A stretch of 64,000 bases of DNA from Atriophallophorus winterbourni (taxonomy: Eukaryota; Platyhelminthes; Trematoda; Plagiorchiida; Microphallidae), in NCBI GenBank assembly GCA_013407085.1, contig JACCGJ010008407.1:32869-96868 (forward strand). The letters run 5' to 3'. Position 1 is the stretch's first letter. The number at the start of each line of letters is the position of its first letter. Shown here in pieces: positions 45,062 to 55,064 of the stretch. A model generated the notes under the pieces. It was given only the letters and a program-made list of their open reading frames with translations. It was not told the DNA's origin and made no database searches. A program made the position numbers and the translations under genes.

Positions 45062-45424
45062 TCGGAATCAAAGCAACATGATTTGAAGCAATGGTTATAC
45101 ATTGCCGATGCTATTGGATCTCGTGATTCCATTGTCGTAGATACTTTTAGAATACCAAGATCCTCCAACTACAAAGGCAATGGGCCCAGTCCTCTGAAAA
45201 TCACTTTTCTAACGACTGAAATGGCTATCGCTATGAACACCGACTGGAAATCTAACCGCTCAAAACTTCCACCAGACGTGAGACTAAGTGTGCCCAAGCG
45301 TGTTCCCTCACTGAAACACAGAGAACCATCGCAACCACAGCCTGATTGCAATCTTGTTATTGACCGTTCAAATGTTACCCCAAAAAACGAAAAGGGTCCG
45401 GCTCATTGCGAGTCGGACCAATAG
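45062..45424 (+). CDS. CR1-C ORF1 protein, C-terminal part
   Basis: ORF1 continues after the insertion in the frame predicted by removing 2,573 bp, giving an uninterrupted pre-insertion protein of 454 residues (334 plus 120). It contains QWLYIADAIGSRDS and VVDTFRIPRSSNYKG, a box also seen in the CR1-A ORF1 remnant (VVDTFRIPRSPNYKG). The TAG stop is at 45,422-45,424, and the ORF2 ATG lies 19 bases inside, at 45,406. Confidence 0.75.
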   Translation, partial: SESKQHDLKQWLYIADAIGSRDSIVVDTFRIPRSSNYKGNGPSPLKITFLTTEMAIAMNTDWKSNRSKLPPDVRLSVPKRVPSLKHREPSQPQPDCNLVIDRSNVTPKNEKGPAHCESDQ

Positions 45425-47544
45425 CTACAGTACACGATTCGACATTGTGTAAGACAAATACGATCAGGTGCATATATACAAATGCTCAGTGTTTAACTAA
45501 CAAATTAGCTGAACTATGTGAGCTTTGTGATAGAATTTCACCCGATTTGGTTGCAGTTACAGAGACTTGGTTCCAGCCCTGCATGACTGATGCTGAGCTT
45601 TTGATTCCGAAAATGTCACTACTTCGTCGCGATCGGGATCGAAGATCCGGTGGTGGAGTTGCAGTCTACTATCACGAACGTTTAGCGCAGTGTAACGTCA
45701 TCGATCATCCTGACCTCAGCCTTCCTGATGCGATGTGGTGTTCAGTAAAACTAGTCAATGGAGATGAATGTACGATCGGCATCATTTACCGCTCGCCATC
45801 ATCCGAAAGCTCATACAATGATAAGCTCATCGAATCATTGCAACACATCACAAAATGCCAGACTATGCAATTGCTAATCATTGGCGATTTTAATCTCCCG
45901 CATCTGTTTTCGAAAGGTGAGCACTCCCTGCATTCGTTTGAACATAAATTCAAGGAGGTTATAGAACTTGCTTCACTACACAATCACGTTAACCAGCCAA
46001 CTCGCTGGCGGGGTCTTGACCAACCTTCAACCCTTGACCTTGTCTTAACGCCTGAGGCAACCGCAGTAGAGGGTATACAATACCTGCTACCACCATTTGG
46101 GAAGTGTGATCATGTTGTGCTTTTATTTGATTATGTATGTAGTGCGGAACGGTTGTGTAAACAGACGAAAGTCATAAGGAAAATACGATTTGAATCCTTA
46201 AATATCAGTCTCCGGGATGCACAGACTCATGAGTTTGATTCAATGGATCCTGGCTCATATTACAATTAGTTTCTAAATTATCTCAATTCGAAGATTTACG
46301 AAAACTCGATTTTTTTACCACACAAATGCAGCTACAATAACCAGTTTGTTATTCGGAGTAGAACGAAGAAATGGTTAGCTGTTAAGCGAGAGTCTTGGGT
46401 AACTCATAAGAAGTTTGGTACGGAAGAAACTTGGAAACGATTCTGTAAGATACGGAATCAAGTCACTACTCTTGTAAGAGAAGATCGCATGCAATTCCAA
46501 TGGAACTTGCTTAAGAGAATGGAAAAGAATCCTAAGCTTCTCTACAAGATAGTAAATGAACGATCAAAGATCAAACCAGGTGTATTCTCTGTACTAACAC
46601 CTCATGGATTGACCCACACTGCCCAAGATACCGCCGACGCTTTAGCAACGTTTTACTCATTTGTCTTCAATCCCAAGCGTTGTATACCATATCAACTTTC
46701 ATCAAGTTCACCACATTTCGAATTATTAAGTGAAATGACTATCAACGAATACATGGTTGGGCGGGAACTTTGTCGACTAAACGAAAAGAAGTCCCCTGGC
46801 GCAGACAAAATTACCCCCGCCGTACTTCGCAGGTGTCGCGTTGCTTTGACTGCTCCTCTCACTCGCATATTCAATCTCAGCTTAAATGAAGGAAAAATAC
46901 CACCGCAATGGAAAGCAGGGATGATAACTCCTATTTATAAAGGCGGTAGCCGTTCAGACACAGCAAACTATAGACCGGTAACGTTACTTCCGGTGATCTC
47001 CAAATTAATGGAACGCATTGTGACTGCGCGCATAAGAGAACATTTTGAAAACCAAAATATTTTGACCGCAGCACAACACGGTTTTCGAAGAGGTCGTTGC
47101 TGTTTATCTAACCTTCTTACAACGTTCGAGGATTGGACCAAGGCACTAGACGAAGGTGAGGCTGTACATGCTTGCTACATCGATATTTCCAAAGCTTTCG
47201 ATAGAGTCAACCATGACATCTTAATTAAAAAGCTCGAATCCTATGGAATAACGGGAATATTGCTGAATTGGATAAGGGACTATCTTACTGATAGACACGT
47301 CCAAGTTCGCGTTGGCAGCACCTTATCTAGAAAAATAGACGTCACGAGTGGCGTTCCGCAAGGCTCGGTGCTTGGACCTCTTCTATTCTTGGTGTATATG
47401 AACGATATAGTAGAGGATATTGGATGCAACTTGATACTATTTACCGATGATATTAAAATATGCAAACGTGTCAGGTCTGTTAATGACTGTATGGCTGACT
47501 GTACGGGATCTTTGCACCTTATCTCGTTGGTCCCAGTTAAATGA
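45406..47544 (+). pseudogene. CR1-C ORF2: endonuclease and RT, nearly intact
   Basis: The endonuclease is at 45,406-46,269 (YTNAQCLTNKLAEL, AVTETWFQPC, GIIYRSPSSESSYN, LIIGDFNLPHL, GKCDHVVLLFDY). A single in-frame TAG at 46,267-46,269 is the only stop before the RT, which continues in the same frame through SRTKKWLAVKRESWV, SPGADKITPAVL, ITPIYKGGSRSD, HGFRRGRCCLSN, motif A DISKAFDRVNHD, motif B SGVPQGSVLGP and motif C LFTDDIK. The frame is lost near 47,495 by frameshifts identical to those in the other CR1-C copies. The Thr in the usual FADD box is shared by all copies. Confidence 0.85.
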
Positions 47545-48363
47545 GTTACCATTTAACCCTGCGAAATGTAAAATGCTGCAGCTTGGAAAATATCTGCACC
47601 ACACGAATCAGCTTGGCACGCAAGATCTCGTCTGGACCACAGCAGAAAAAAGATCTTGGCATCTGGGTTTCGTTTAACCTTAAGCCTGGACATCATTGCC
47701 GGATTGTGTACAATAAAGCTTGCCGTATCTTGAGTCTTCTCAAAAGAATATTCCGGATTTTTACGCCCGAAACCCTACCCCGGGTAATTAACACGTATAT
47801 ACGTCCTGTTAAGGAATATTCCATCCAAGCCTGTGCACCATGGCTGAGGAAGGATATCGAACTACTCGACAGGATTTATCATCGTGCTACAAAGTTGGTC
47901 CCCCGCTACAGAAATTTGCTTTTCACAGAGCGAATGTTAAAACTGAACTTTCACGATTTTACACAACGACGGATACGTAGTGACCTCCTGTTGACTTTCA
48001 AAATGCTGCATACTTAAAACCATCCCCTAAAACATTTGCTAAATCCCAATGGCCTTACTGGAACACGAAAAAATTCAAAGGCTTCAAGCATTTCGCATTC
48101 TCGATTAAGTATTCGTCGTAATTTTTTCTCGGTAAGAATTTGTTTCACTTAGAAATATTTGACTGTAGAAATCACACGCTCAGAATCTGTTGAGGTTTTC
48201 GCTTCCAAACTCGATGATTTTATGACGAACCATGCGGTATGTGATTGTCCCTATTAATTTCTGAGATATTTTATATTTTTTCATATATTCCTTTTCATCC
48301 TATGGTTATTGTTTAGCTTACTGCTTTTTCTACCATAAAATTTTCTGAGTTCTGAGTTCTGAG

Positions 48364-48970
48364 ACTTATTGGCAGACTTTTACAGGGGATCACAATGTCG
48401 AAGATACCCAATATATTCATACTCCCAACTGTGGAGAGTACAGCTCAAGCTTGAGCAACACGATTGCAATTCATATTACCACACGAACTAGTTTATCATA
48501 CAGCAATTGAATTTATCAGGGGATTCTATGATCTACCGTTTGAATAGCGATCAACAGGATTATGGTTTGTGCAACAGTATGGTGGCAAACATGCAAGTAA
48601 CGTTAATTAAATTTGCTCACGTAAACCTGTGGTATCTTACAGTTATTTATTTTCTTCCCAATACATCTTGAATGTTAAGCACAGCTTGCCATCTCAGCAT
48701 TAAGATCATGGAAAAGCTGCTCTCAATAGACATTTATTTTTTTCGTTATCATCACAATCATGGCGATTCTATGGACATTGACGTTGTATCGACATGCGAC
48801 GACGAACTTGTCTTCAATAAGCGTCCAAAAACGTAAAGGGTGTGGTGACATGATTTTGCTCTCACAAAACATTTCGTTAGCTTGATTCATTGATTTAGTT
48901 TTACAATGGAGCTATTTAAGTTCCATTTTTTTGGTTGCCTACTCATGATTTTCGAGAAATTGTCAAAATG
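48364..48970. other. AT-rich flank, no gene
   Basis: Mirror of the sequence between the RT remnant and the CR1-C end at 36.5-37.1 kb. No feature is recognised. Confidence 0.5.
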
Positions 48971-49759
48971 CTTAAATGTCGTTGCGAAATCGACTTATTT
49001 GTTCATTTTTCCTAATGTTCCCGAATTTCGATAAATCAGTAAGAAGGCTTCCTCAGCTAACACTGAATCTGTATAACATTAGTGCTATGAATCCTGACTT
49101 TTTCTATTCAATAACAATATAAATTTATCAGCGTGATCGTAGCAAATTCAGTCGTTCATATCGGCATTCAATGCAATAGAGAAACGTATCACTTCGATAT
49201 TTGAGCAGGGTGAGTGAGTAGAATGTGACCTTGACATCCATCATGCAAAAGTATTTGCTTCCTGATCACAAACCTGCCGGTCATCGTCGTCCGCTATGGA
49301 CGCTCATGCTGTGAGTGACCAACTCGTGATACTAATATGCATTGGAGTTAACTATCAGTTCCATAGGTAAGGTGTTTCGACAAGAGCCGTTTGTATTTGA
49401 GACGATCAAATGCTTCTGACAAATGAATATAAATTACGTCCACGGAGTTCCAGCATTCAAAAGCTGAAATAAGGCTTCTTTTGTTGACAGCAAGATTGTC
49501 ATGCAAGATCGTTTTTTCATGAATCTATGCTGTGCTTCGGAGATAACGTTATTAATGTCAATGTGATTCCTGACGTCATCATCGTTGATGGACTCAGATG
49601 ACTTAGATATCCCTTGTAATATAGGTATCGGACGATTGTTTCAAGGAATTTATTTTCCCCGCCCTTGCAGATCGGACCAATCAGGACAGTTTTCCAAATT
49701 TTTCTCCCGAAGCTCTGTTCGAAAATTATCTTGAACACGCATTCTAATACGGTAGCCAT
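48971..49759 (-). mobile_element. Decayed CR1-like RT fragment (right arm)
   Basis: Mirror of 35,698-36,470 with the same frames: KIWKTVLIGPICKGG, then the AFDRLKYKRLL region after a shift. Confidence 0.6.
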
Positions 49760-49763
49760 AAGT

Positions 49764-49892
49764 GATATATATATATATAGATATATATATAATATATAGT
49801 ATATTTATATTATATATATATAATAAATATATATAGATATATAGAGATAGATATATGAAATAAGATTATATATATATATATATATATATATA
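49764..49892. repeat. Expanded, interrupted (TA)n tract at arm junction
   Basis: About 129 bp of TA-rich repeat with interruptions (TAGATA, TATTTATAT, GAGATAGATATATGAAATAAG). The corresponding tracts on the left are 36 and 16 bp. To its left the arm follows unit 2, to its right it follows unit 1. It could be a recombination junction or a weak point in the assembly. Confidence 0.85.
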
Positions 49893-50386
49893 GACTGAAT
49901 GAATTTCTTAAATTCAATCACATCGATAAATGAACAAATAAAAGGTTTTCTTTATGCAATGCTAAGCCGTGTTTGTTCTGGAAACTAAAACGGAACTATA
50001 TACGTGAATCAAATTACACAGAGACGCACGCGTACGACGTTCACACGTGTATTCACAGATCTATGACGTTATAATGAGTGCACCACACTAAGCTTGGATC
50101 AATAAACATTCATACTGATTGAAAACGTGACTGAGGAAATTAAATATTTCATCATCACGCTATGCTTATCATGTAGTAGGTGTTGTTTTCAAACTGCATG
50201 TGACGTGACATCTTCTCGAGAACTGCGTCACAAAAAGTATGAATACCCTAGCAGTGAAACAGAATCATGTTTAGAAAGTCATACATTGTTTTCGGTTAGT
50301 TTGATAGTTCGTTGAACTGAGGCATAAATGCAATATTGTTATCACCACACGAGTTTTAATAAACACAAAATGTCTTTCAATTTCAG

Positions 50387-50791
50387 ATCGACGCATTACT
50401 AATCGAAAATGGAGTAAGTAATACGACATTCATGCTCACTTACCTAGTATATTCAACATGTAATCATTTGTATTAGTGGACTTATCTGTGAAGTTCAGGA
50501 TTTAGTATAATTCGCACAAGTATAATATAATATTATAAAATAAAATATTATAAAATATTATGCAATTATTCTATAAGATTTTGGAATTATTTTTGCGCAA
50601 AGCGTTACGTTTAGACAAAACGAATATAGCTCGACAAATACAAAGAGAGGTATTGATGTTTTAGCATTCTAATTAGTTCTAGTATATGGTGAATTTTATA
50701 CTGTAAAATTGACCGCATCAAAATGAATTACCAATGTTTATTTGGAAATTTATATACTTGAATAACGACTTCGTCAATCTACATTTAGCAG
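50387..50791 (+). other. First coding exon and intron of EF-hand gene, copy 3
   Basis: An acceptor-like TTTCAATTTCAG ends at 50,386. The following short stretch has an in-frame TAA, then ATGGA (50,409-50,413) and donor GTAAGT at 50,414. The intron ends TTTAGCAG at 50,791. Use of either AG (50,788 or 50,791) keeps frame with the downstream ATG. The upstream acceptor would make an exon of 27 nt, or mark a trans-splice site. Confidence 0.55.
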
Positions 50792-50795
50792 TAAT

Positions 50796-51026
50796 ATGAC
50801 TGAAGCCGAAATCGAAGAAGTCTTTCGAACGCTGGACAAAGATGGGGATGGGCAATTGAGTCGAGAGGATATTGAAGAATTTCTCAAGCAGGATGGCTGC
50901 AAAGTTAGTTCAAGATGGGTAAACGTGTTCATCGCCCTGCTTGATGAAAATGAAGATGGAAAAATATCTTTGCAAGAGTTCAAAAATTTTGGAAAAACAA
51001 TTGATGATTTAGCCAATGATAAATAA
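50796..51026 (+). CDS. Two-EF-hand calcium-binding protein, copy 3
   Basis: Residue-for-residue identical to copy 1 (22,530-22,760), in opposite orientation. Two EF hands: loop 1 (residues 14-25) with Asp at position 12, loop 2 (50-61) canonical. The 3-prime flank has AATAAA at 51,110-51,115. This copy sits beside the expanded (TA)n tract, about 0.9 kb upstream, so its promoter region adjoins unit 2-type sequence on the far side of that tract, unlike copy 1. Expression could differ for that reason (inference). Confidence 0.85.
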   Translation: MTEAEIEEVFRTLDKDGDGQLSREDIEEFLKQDGCKVSSRWVNVFIALLDENEDGKISLQEFKNFGKTIDDLANDK

Positions 51027-51449
51027 GCTACAAATGGCCAGACTCGATATTATCAAGTTCTTTTCAAATTACTTTTCTGTTTCATTAATAATGTATTTGT
51101 AAAATTTAAAATAAAGTTGTCATTACTTTGTTAGTTTTTGATTTCTTATTTCCGAGCGCTGTATTCTAAAACGGTTTGGATCGGTTTCGTTAGTGAGCTT
51201 AAATGGTGAATTTGAACTCAATATTTGCTTCTAACAAATAAACTGTATGCTTGTTCAAAATATCGGCGTTATGGTTTGAAAATCAACCATTTTAACGAGA
51301 CAAGGTTTGTGCAATAATTGCACAGTCACTTTGTTTCATGAGGATAATATAGACACGGATTAGAGTATTTACATTTACAGCTCAAATATTGTTTGATGAA
51401 CGTTCATCATATTTCAACATCTCGATCCTCAACTTCATCATTATTGACA

Positions 51450-52020
51450 TGGATTTCATGAAAAGTGGTTTTTATCTTTCCTCAACTTTTGATAACAATT
51501 TCCAAAATCTCAAATGACGAATCCAGCTTTGTCTAATTGGAAGGATTTTTGGGTGTTCGCTAGTCTTTTTACTTCGATATGCACTACATGCTTAGCAAAC
51601 GCCGGGGAAATCAACGTGTAAATAAATGATACTAATTCTTGTGTTAGGGTTTTATCACAGTTGGTATGTACTTTACACAAGCAGGCAAAAAACTTTACTA
51701 CGTAAGATCTAGTAATACCCTTTGTCGCATATTTGGCACACATCAAGTGCTGCCTTCTTTGCCTGGGGTCATTTGCATTGAGGTCATCCTTCGTGTCATT
51801 ACACAATCCAGTGAGTGATGAGTCAATACACTTGGCGATACAGTTGTTTATCGATCGATAGCTACCGGTGGAGTGAATGCGTTGCAATGGAGTGACGCGA
51901 ACCGAGCGGTAAAAAGCGAAGGAGTTTGAATAAAATGATGCTGATAAACGAGTTTAGATCTGACAGAGTTGAAAATACTGTCAGTCGATTCGAAATGATG
52001 TAAACGTCTCAACAGTATTC
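51450..52020 (-). mobile_element. CR1-C leader and ORF1 start, decayed (right arm)
   Basis: Mirror of 21,536-22,110; the 125-codon mixed frame is identical in both arms. Confidence 0.7.
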
Positions 52021-52271
52021 AAACAGGGTCGATATACTCGGTGAAGGTAACCTTATGTGTCAGGAATCGGCGCATAGGAAGCGATGGATGCAGCACTTCA
52101 AGGAACTCCTAAATCGACCAGCACCTACTTCAGTCACTGACATCTCACCTGCAACAAATTTTCTAGACGTAAATACCGATCCCCTGGTCGAAATGTGATC
52201 CTTTTTGCCTTAAAATCGCTGAAGAATGGCGAAGCACCAGGTCCAGATGGGATTCCACCAGAAGCTTTGAA
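52021..52271 (+). mobile_element. SR2-like RTE remnant (right arm)
   Basis: Mirror of 21,285-21,535, carrying RKRWMQHFKELLNRP and [15 protein letters not shown] with the same downstream deletion. Confidence 0.7.
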
Positions 52272-52275
52272 GCCT

Positions 52276-53121
52276 GATTTGGAATTTCCATGTTCTACAG
52301 CTTTTTGAATGGCTAAATAGTCGGATTCGGGAGGAACAATCTCTCTCACAGCGCTTGCAACAATAGTCAAGACTCGGTTGTATAGCGTCAGTTGCACACC
52401 GGCGGCGTGATCAACGTAAAGCAGCCAAGAGCTGTATCTGCCCCTCACCAGATTGCAGATGTCGCTTTACACAATGTCTCAAATGCGAGCGGTCAAGATA
52501 AAGTTATTCCCAACTCACCATGTCAATGTCCAGTGTTTTCATATCACTTTCGCAAACGTCGTTGTACCGCAAGTGTGGTCTCTACAATGCTTGTCTTCAG
52601 TTCGCGTCTTGCGTGGGTGGTCCAGGTTTCACTGCCGTACAGTAAGGCATTTAGTACGCAAAGCTGTATACCATCATCTTTGTCTTTACAGTCACCTTGC
52701 AGTTAACCCAAACGTGAGAGTTCAACCGGGACAAAATGACAGCTGCTCTGCAAATCCGCTTATCAATCTCCGTTTCTAGCGATAGGGTATCTGCAATGGT
52801 TGTACCAAGATATGTGAAATGATGTACTGGTTCACGCTGACATTTTCCAATAGTAATGATTGGCGGCGATACAGTCCCTTGACCAAGGACTTTGGTCTTG
52901 CTCATGCTGATTTTTAGGCCAAAGAATTTGCATGCCGATGATAAACAGTCCATTAGCTACTATAGGTGCTCTTGGGAGTGAGCAATAAAGGTTGCATCGT
53001 TGGCAAACATCTGGTGACGGATTAAATATTTCGTGCTGTGATTTGTGCTCTCAACCGGTTCAGGTTGAAAAGCTTACTATCACTACACGTGCGTAGGTAA
53101 CTGCCTTCTCTCCTAGTCCTA
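52276..53121 (-). mobile_element. RTE-B piece 4 (right arm)
   Basis: Mirror of 20,436-21,280, with no net length change and identical 100- and 108-codon frames. Confidence 0.75.
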
Positions 53122-55064
53122 AAAACATGCCTTAGAAGCGGAGTACAAGAGACGCGATTATCAGACACAGGTAAGCTAACATTAAGAGATTACACATTCT
53201 TTTCGAAAGGAAGAGGTTCTGATGAGCCTCGACTGCATGGAGTTGGGTTTGCCGTGCGAAACGACATATTAAAAGCCACAGAACCGAGCAGCAGCGGGAG
53301 CGAACGGAATTGGACTTTAAATCTGAGGTGCATTACTGGTACCATTACGTTGGTCAACGTTTATGCACCGACGCTCTCTGCGACGCCTGTTGAAAAAGAT
53401 ACTTTTGATCATAACCTCACAGCCGTCCTGAATAACGTGCCACAGAATAAATGCGAAGTGGTATTGGGTGATTTCAATGCCAGAGTTGGTGCAGATTACG
53501 AGTTCTGGCAAAACTGTCTCGGAAGGTTTGGTGTAGGTAACACAAATAAAAATGGGCAACGCCTTTTAGAATTGTGCACACAGTTCAATCATTGTGTCAG
53601 TAACGCTTTCTTTCAAACAAAACCACAGCATGAAGTCTCTTGGAAAAATCCTCACTCTGAGCATTGGGATCAGCTGGATCTTATTCTTGTTAAGCGAACT
53701 AATATAGGAAGCGTGCTCCTCACTGGATGATATCAAAGCGCAGACTGCGACACTGATCATTCAATGGTCTGTGCAATACTGAAGCTTCCCCACACGAGAT
53801 TTCACCGCACCAAATTGTCTGCTAAACCGAGGATAGACGTCACTCGCACGTGCGAACTTAATGTAACTGCGAGATTCGCAAAAGCCTTCACAGACGAGTT
53901 CAACAAGACAACATCACTTGAATCGTCTTCAGAAAAGTGGGAAATGATAAAACACTGCATATGCCGAGTCGCACTTTTTACGTTCGGTCCGGAGAAAGCT
54001 CGAACGAGCGACTGGGTTGAAGCAAAATCTTGTGAGATGACTGCTGTGCTGGATGAGAAACGCTCAGCATTCTTGAGGTTCAAAGGTATGCCAAAAGATG
54101 AAAACTTACGTCTTCTAAGAGCAGCTAGAAATAAGGTCCAACAGACCGCAAGTCGATGTGCAAACGACTATTGGACTGAAGTTAGCATCAATATCCAAAA
54201 AGCTGCGGATACCGGAAATTTTCACGCTATGTATGATGGGACCAAGAGAGACATTGGCCCAAACAAACTTAAAACGGCTCCCATTAGGACTTTATCTGGT
54301 AATTCGATTGTCGACAAAACTCAACAGATGTAAAGATGGGTAGAGCACTTCTCCTCTCTCTACTCTACGGACAGTACGGTTCTACCGCATGCACTTGAAA
54401 ATGTCGAACGTTTGACGACCATTCAATATCTAGATACTCCCCCTACTCTTGATGAGCTCAATAGAGCAATCGACCGCTTAGCGAATGGGAAGGCCCCTGG
54501 TGACGACGGAATTCCACCTGAGCTCATCAACTGCGGTGGAGCAGCATTATTACAACCTCTTCACCATTTGCTTCTTCAGTGCTGGCAGGCGGGGGGTGTC
54601 CCACAAGAGATGCGAGACACAAAGATCATCACGCTATTTAAGAATAAGGGTGACAGAGGCGACTGCAACAATTACAGAGGAATCTCCCTTCTGAATGTTG
54701 TAGGCAAATTGTTTGCTAAAGTATTACAGATCCGGCTGCAAGTTTTAGCTGATAGAATTTACTCCGAATCTCAATGTGGCTTCTGCAAGGGAAGATCGAC
54801 CGTTGACATGAACTTCTCCATGAGACAACTTCAAGAGAAGTGTCGGGAACAGCGTATGCCATTAGACGCAGTTCTATTGATTTAACTAAGGCATTCGACT
54901 ACGTTAGCAGGGAGGGAATTTTCAAAATGCTTGATATGATGGGCTGTCCCCCAAAGGCTGTTGAGACTTGTTATTTCGTTCCACTCAGACATGACAGGCT
55001 CAGTCCATTTTAATGGTTGCAGTTCAGAAGCATTTGAAATTCGCCGAGGCGTCAAACAAGGGTG
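53122..55064 (+). mobile_element. RTE-B piece 3, cut at arm junction
   Basis: Plus-strand RTE-B from the start of the endonuclease (53,254-53,730; VNVYAP, VVLGDFNARVGADYEFW) through the linker (53,764-54,333) to the RT (54,412-54,885, NGKAPGDDGIPPEL, CGFCKGRSTVDMNF). Stops at 53,728-53,730, 54,331-54,333 and near 54,885 break it. The sequence ends within motif B (RRGVKQG) at 55,064 and is fused to CR1-B ORF1. This copy keeps more consensus residues than its left partner. Confidence 0.8.

Larger units (their letters stand above)
41017..48363 (+). mobile_element. Near-complete CR1-C element with nested RTE-B
   Basis: A plus-strand CR1-C with a leader (about 41,017-41,486), ORF1, ORF2 and TTCTGAG terminal repeats (48,343-48,363). 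Without the RTE-B insertion and one target copy (2,573 bp) it would be about 4.8 kb, a plausible full length for CR1. ORF1 is undamaged apart from the insertion. ORF2 has one stop up to about 47,360, but beyond that it carries the frameshifts seen in the dead copies at 25-26 and 37-38 kb. Its 3-prime end therefore seems to come from a different copy. Confidence 0.85.
47357..49764. repeat. Palindrome inner segment, right arm
   Basis: The inverted partner of 35,693-38,100. It includes the CR1-C 3-prime end (to 48,363) and its flank. It matches unit 2 rather than unit 1 wherever the two differ, for example the short form of the sequence at 49,107-49,128 and the ENKFLETIVRYLYYKGY frame. Confidence 0.95.
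49893..55064. repeat. Palindrome middle segment, right arm
   Basis: The inverted partner of 18,492-23,663. It is nearly identical from 49,893 to about 53,377, then diverges by several percent up to the junction at 55,064. It shares the 1.0-kb SR2 deletion with unit 1. Confidence 0.95.
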
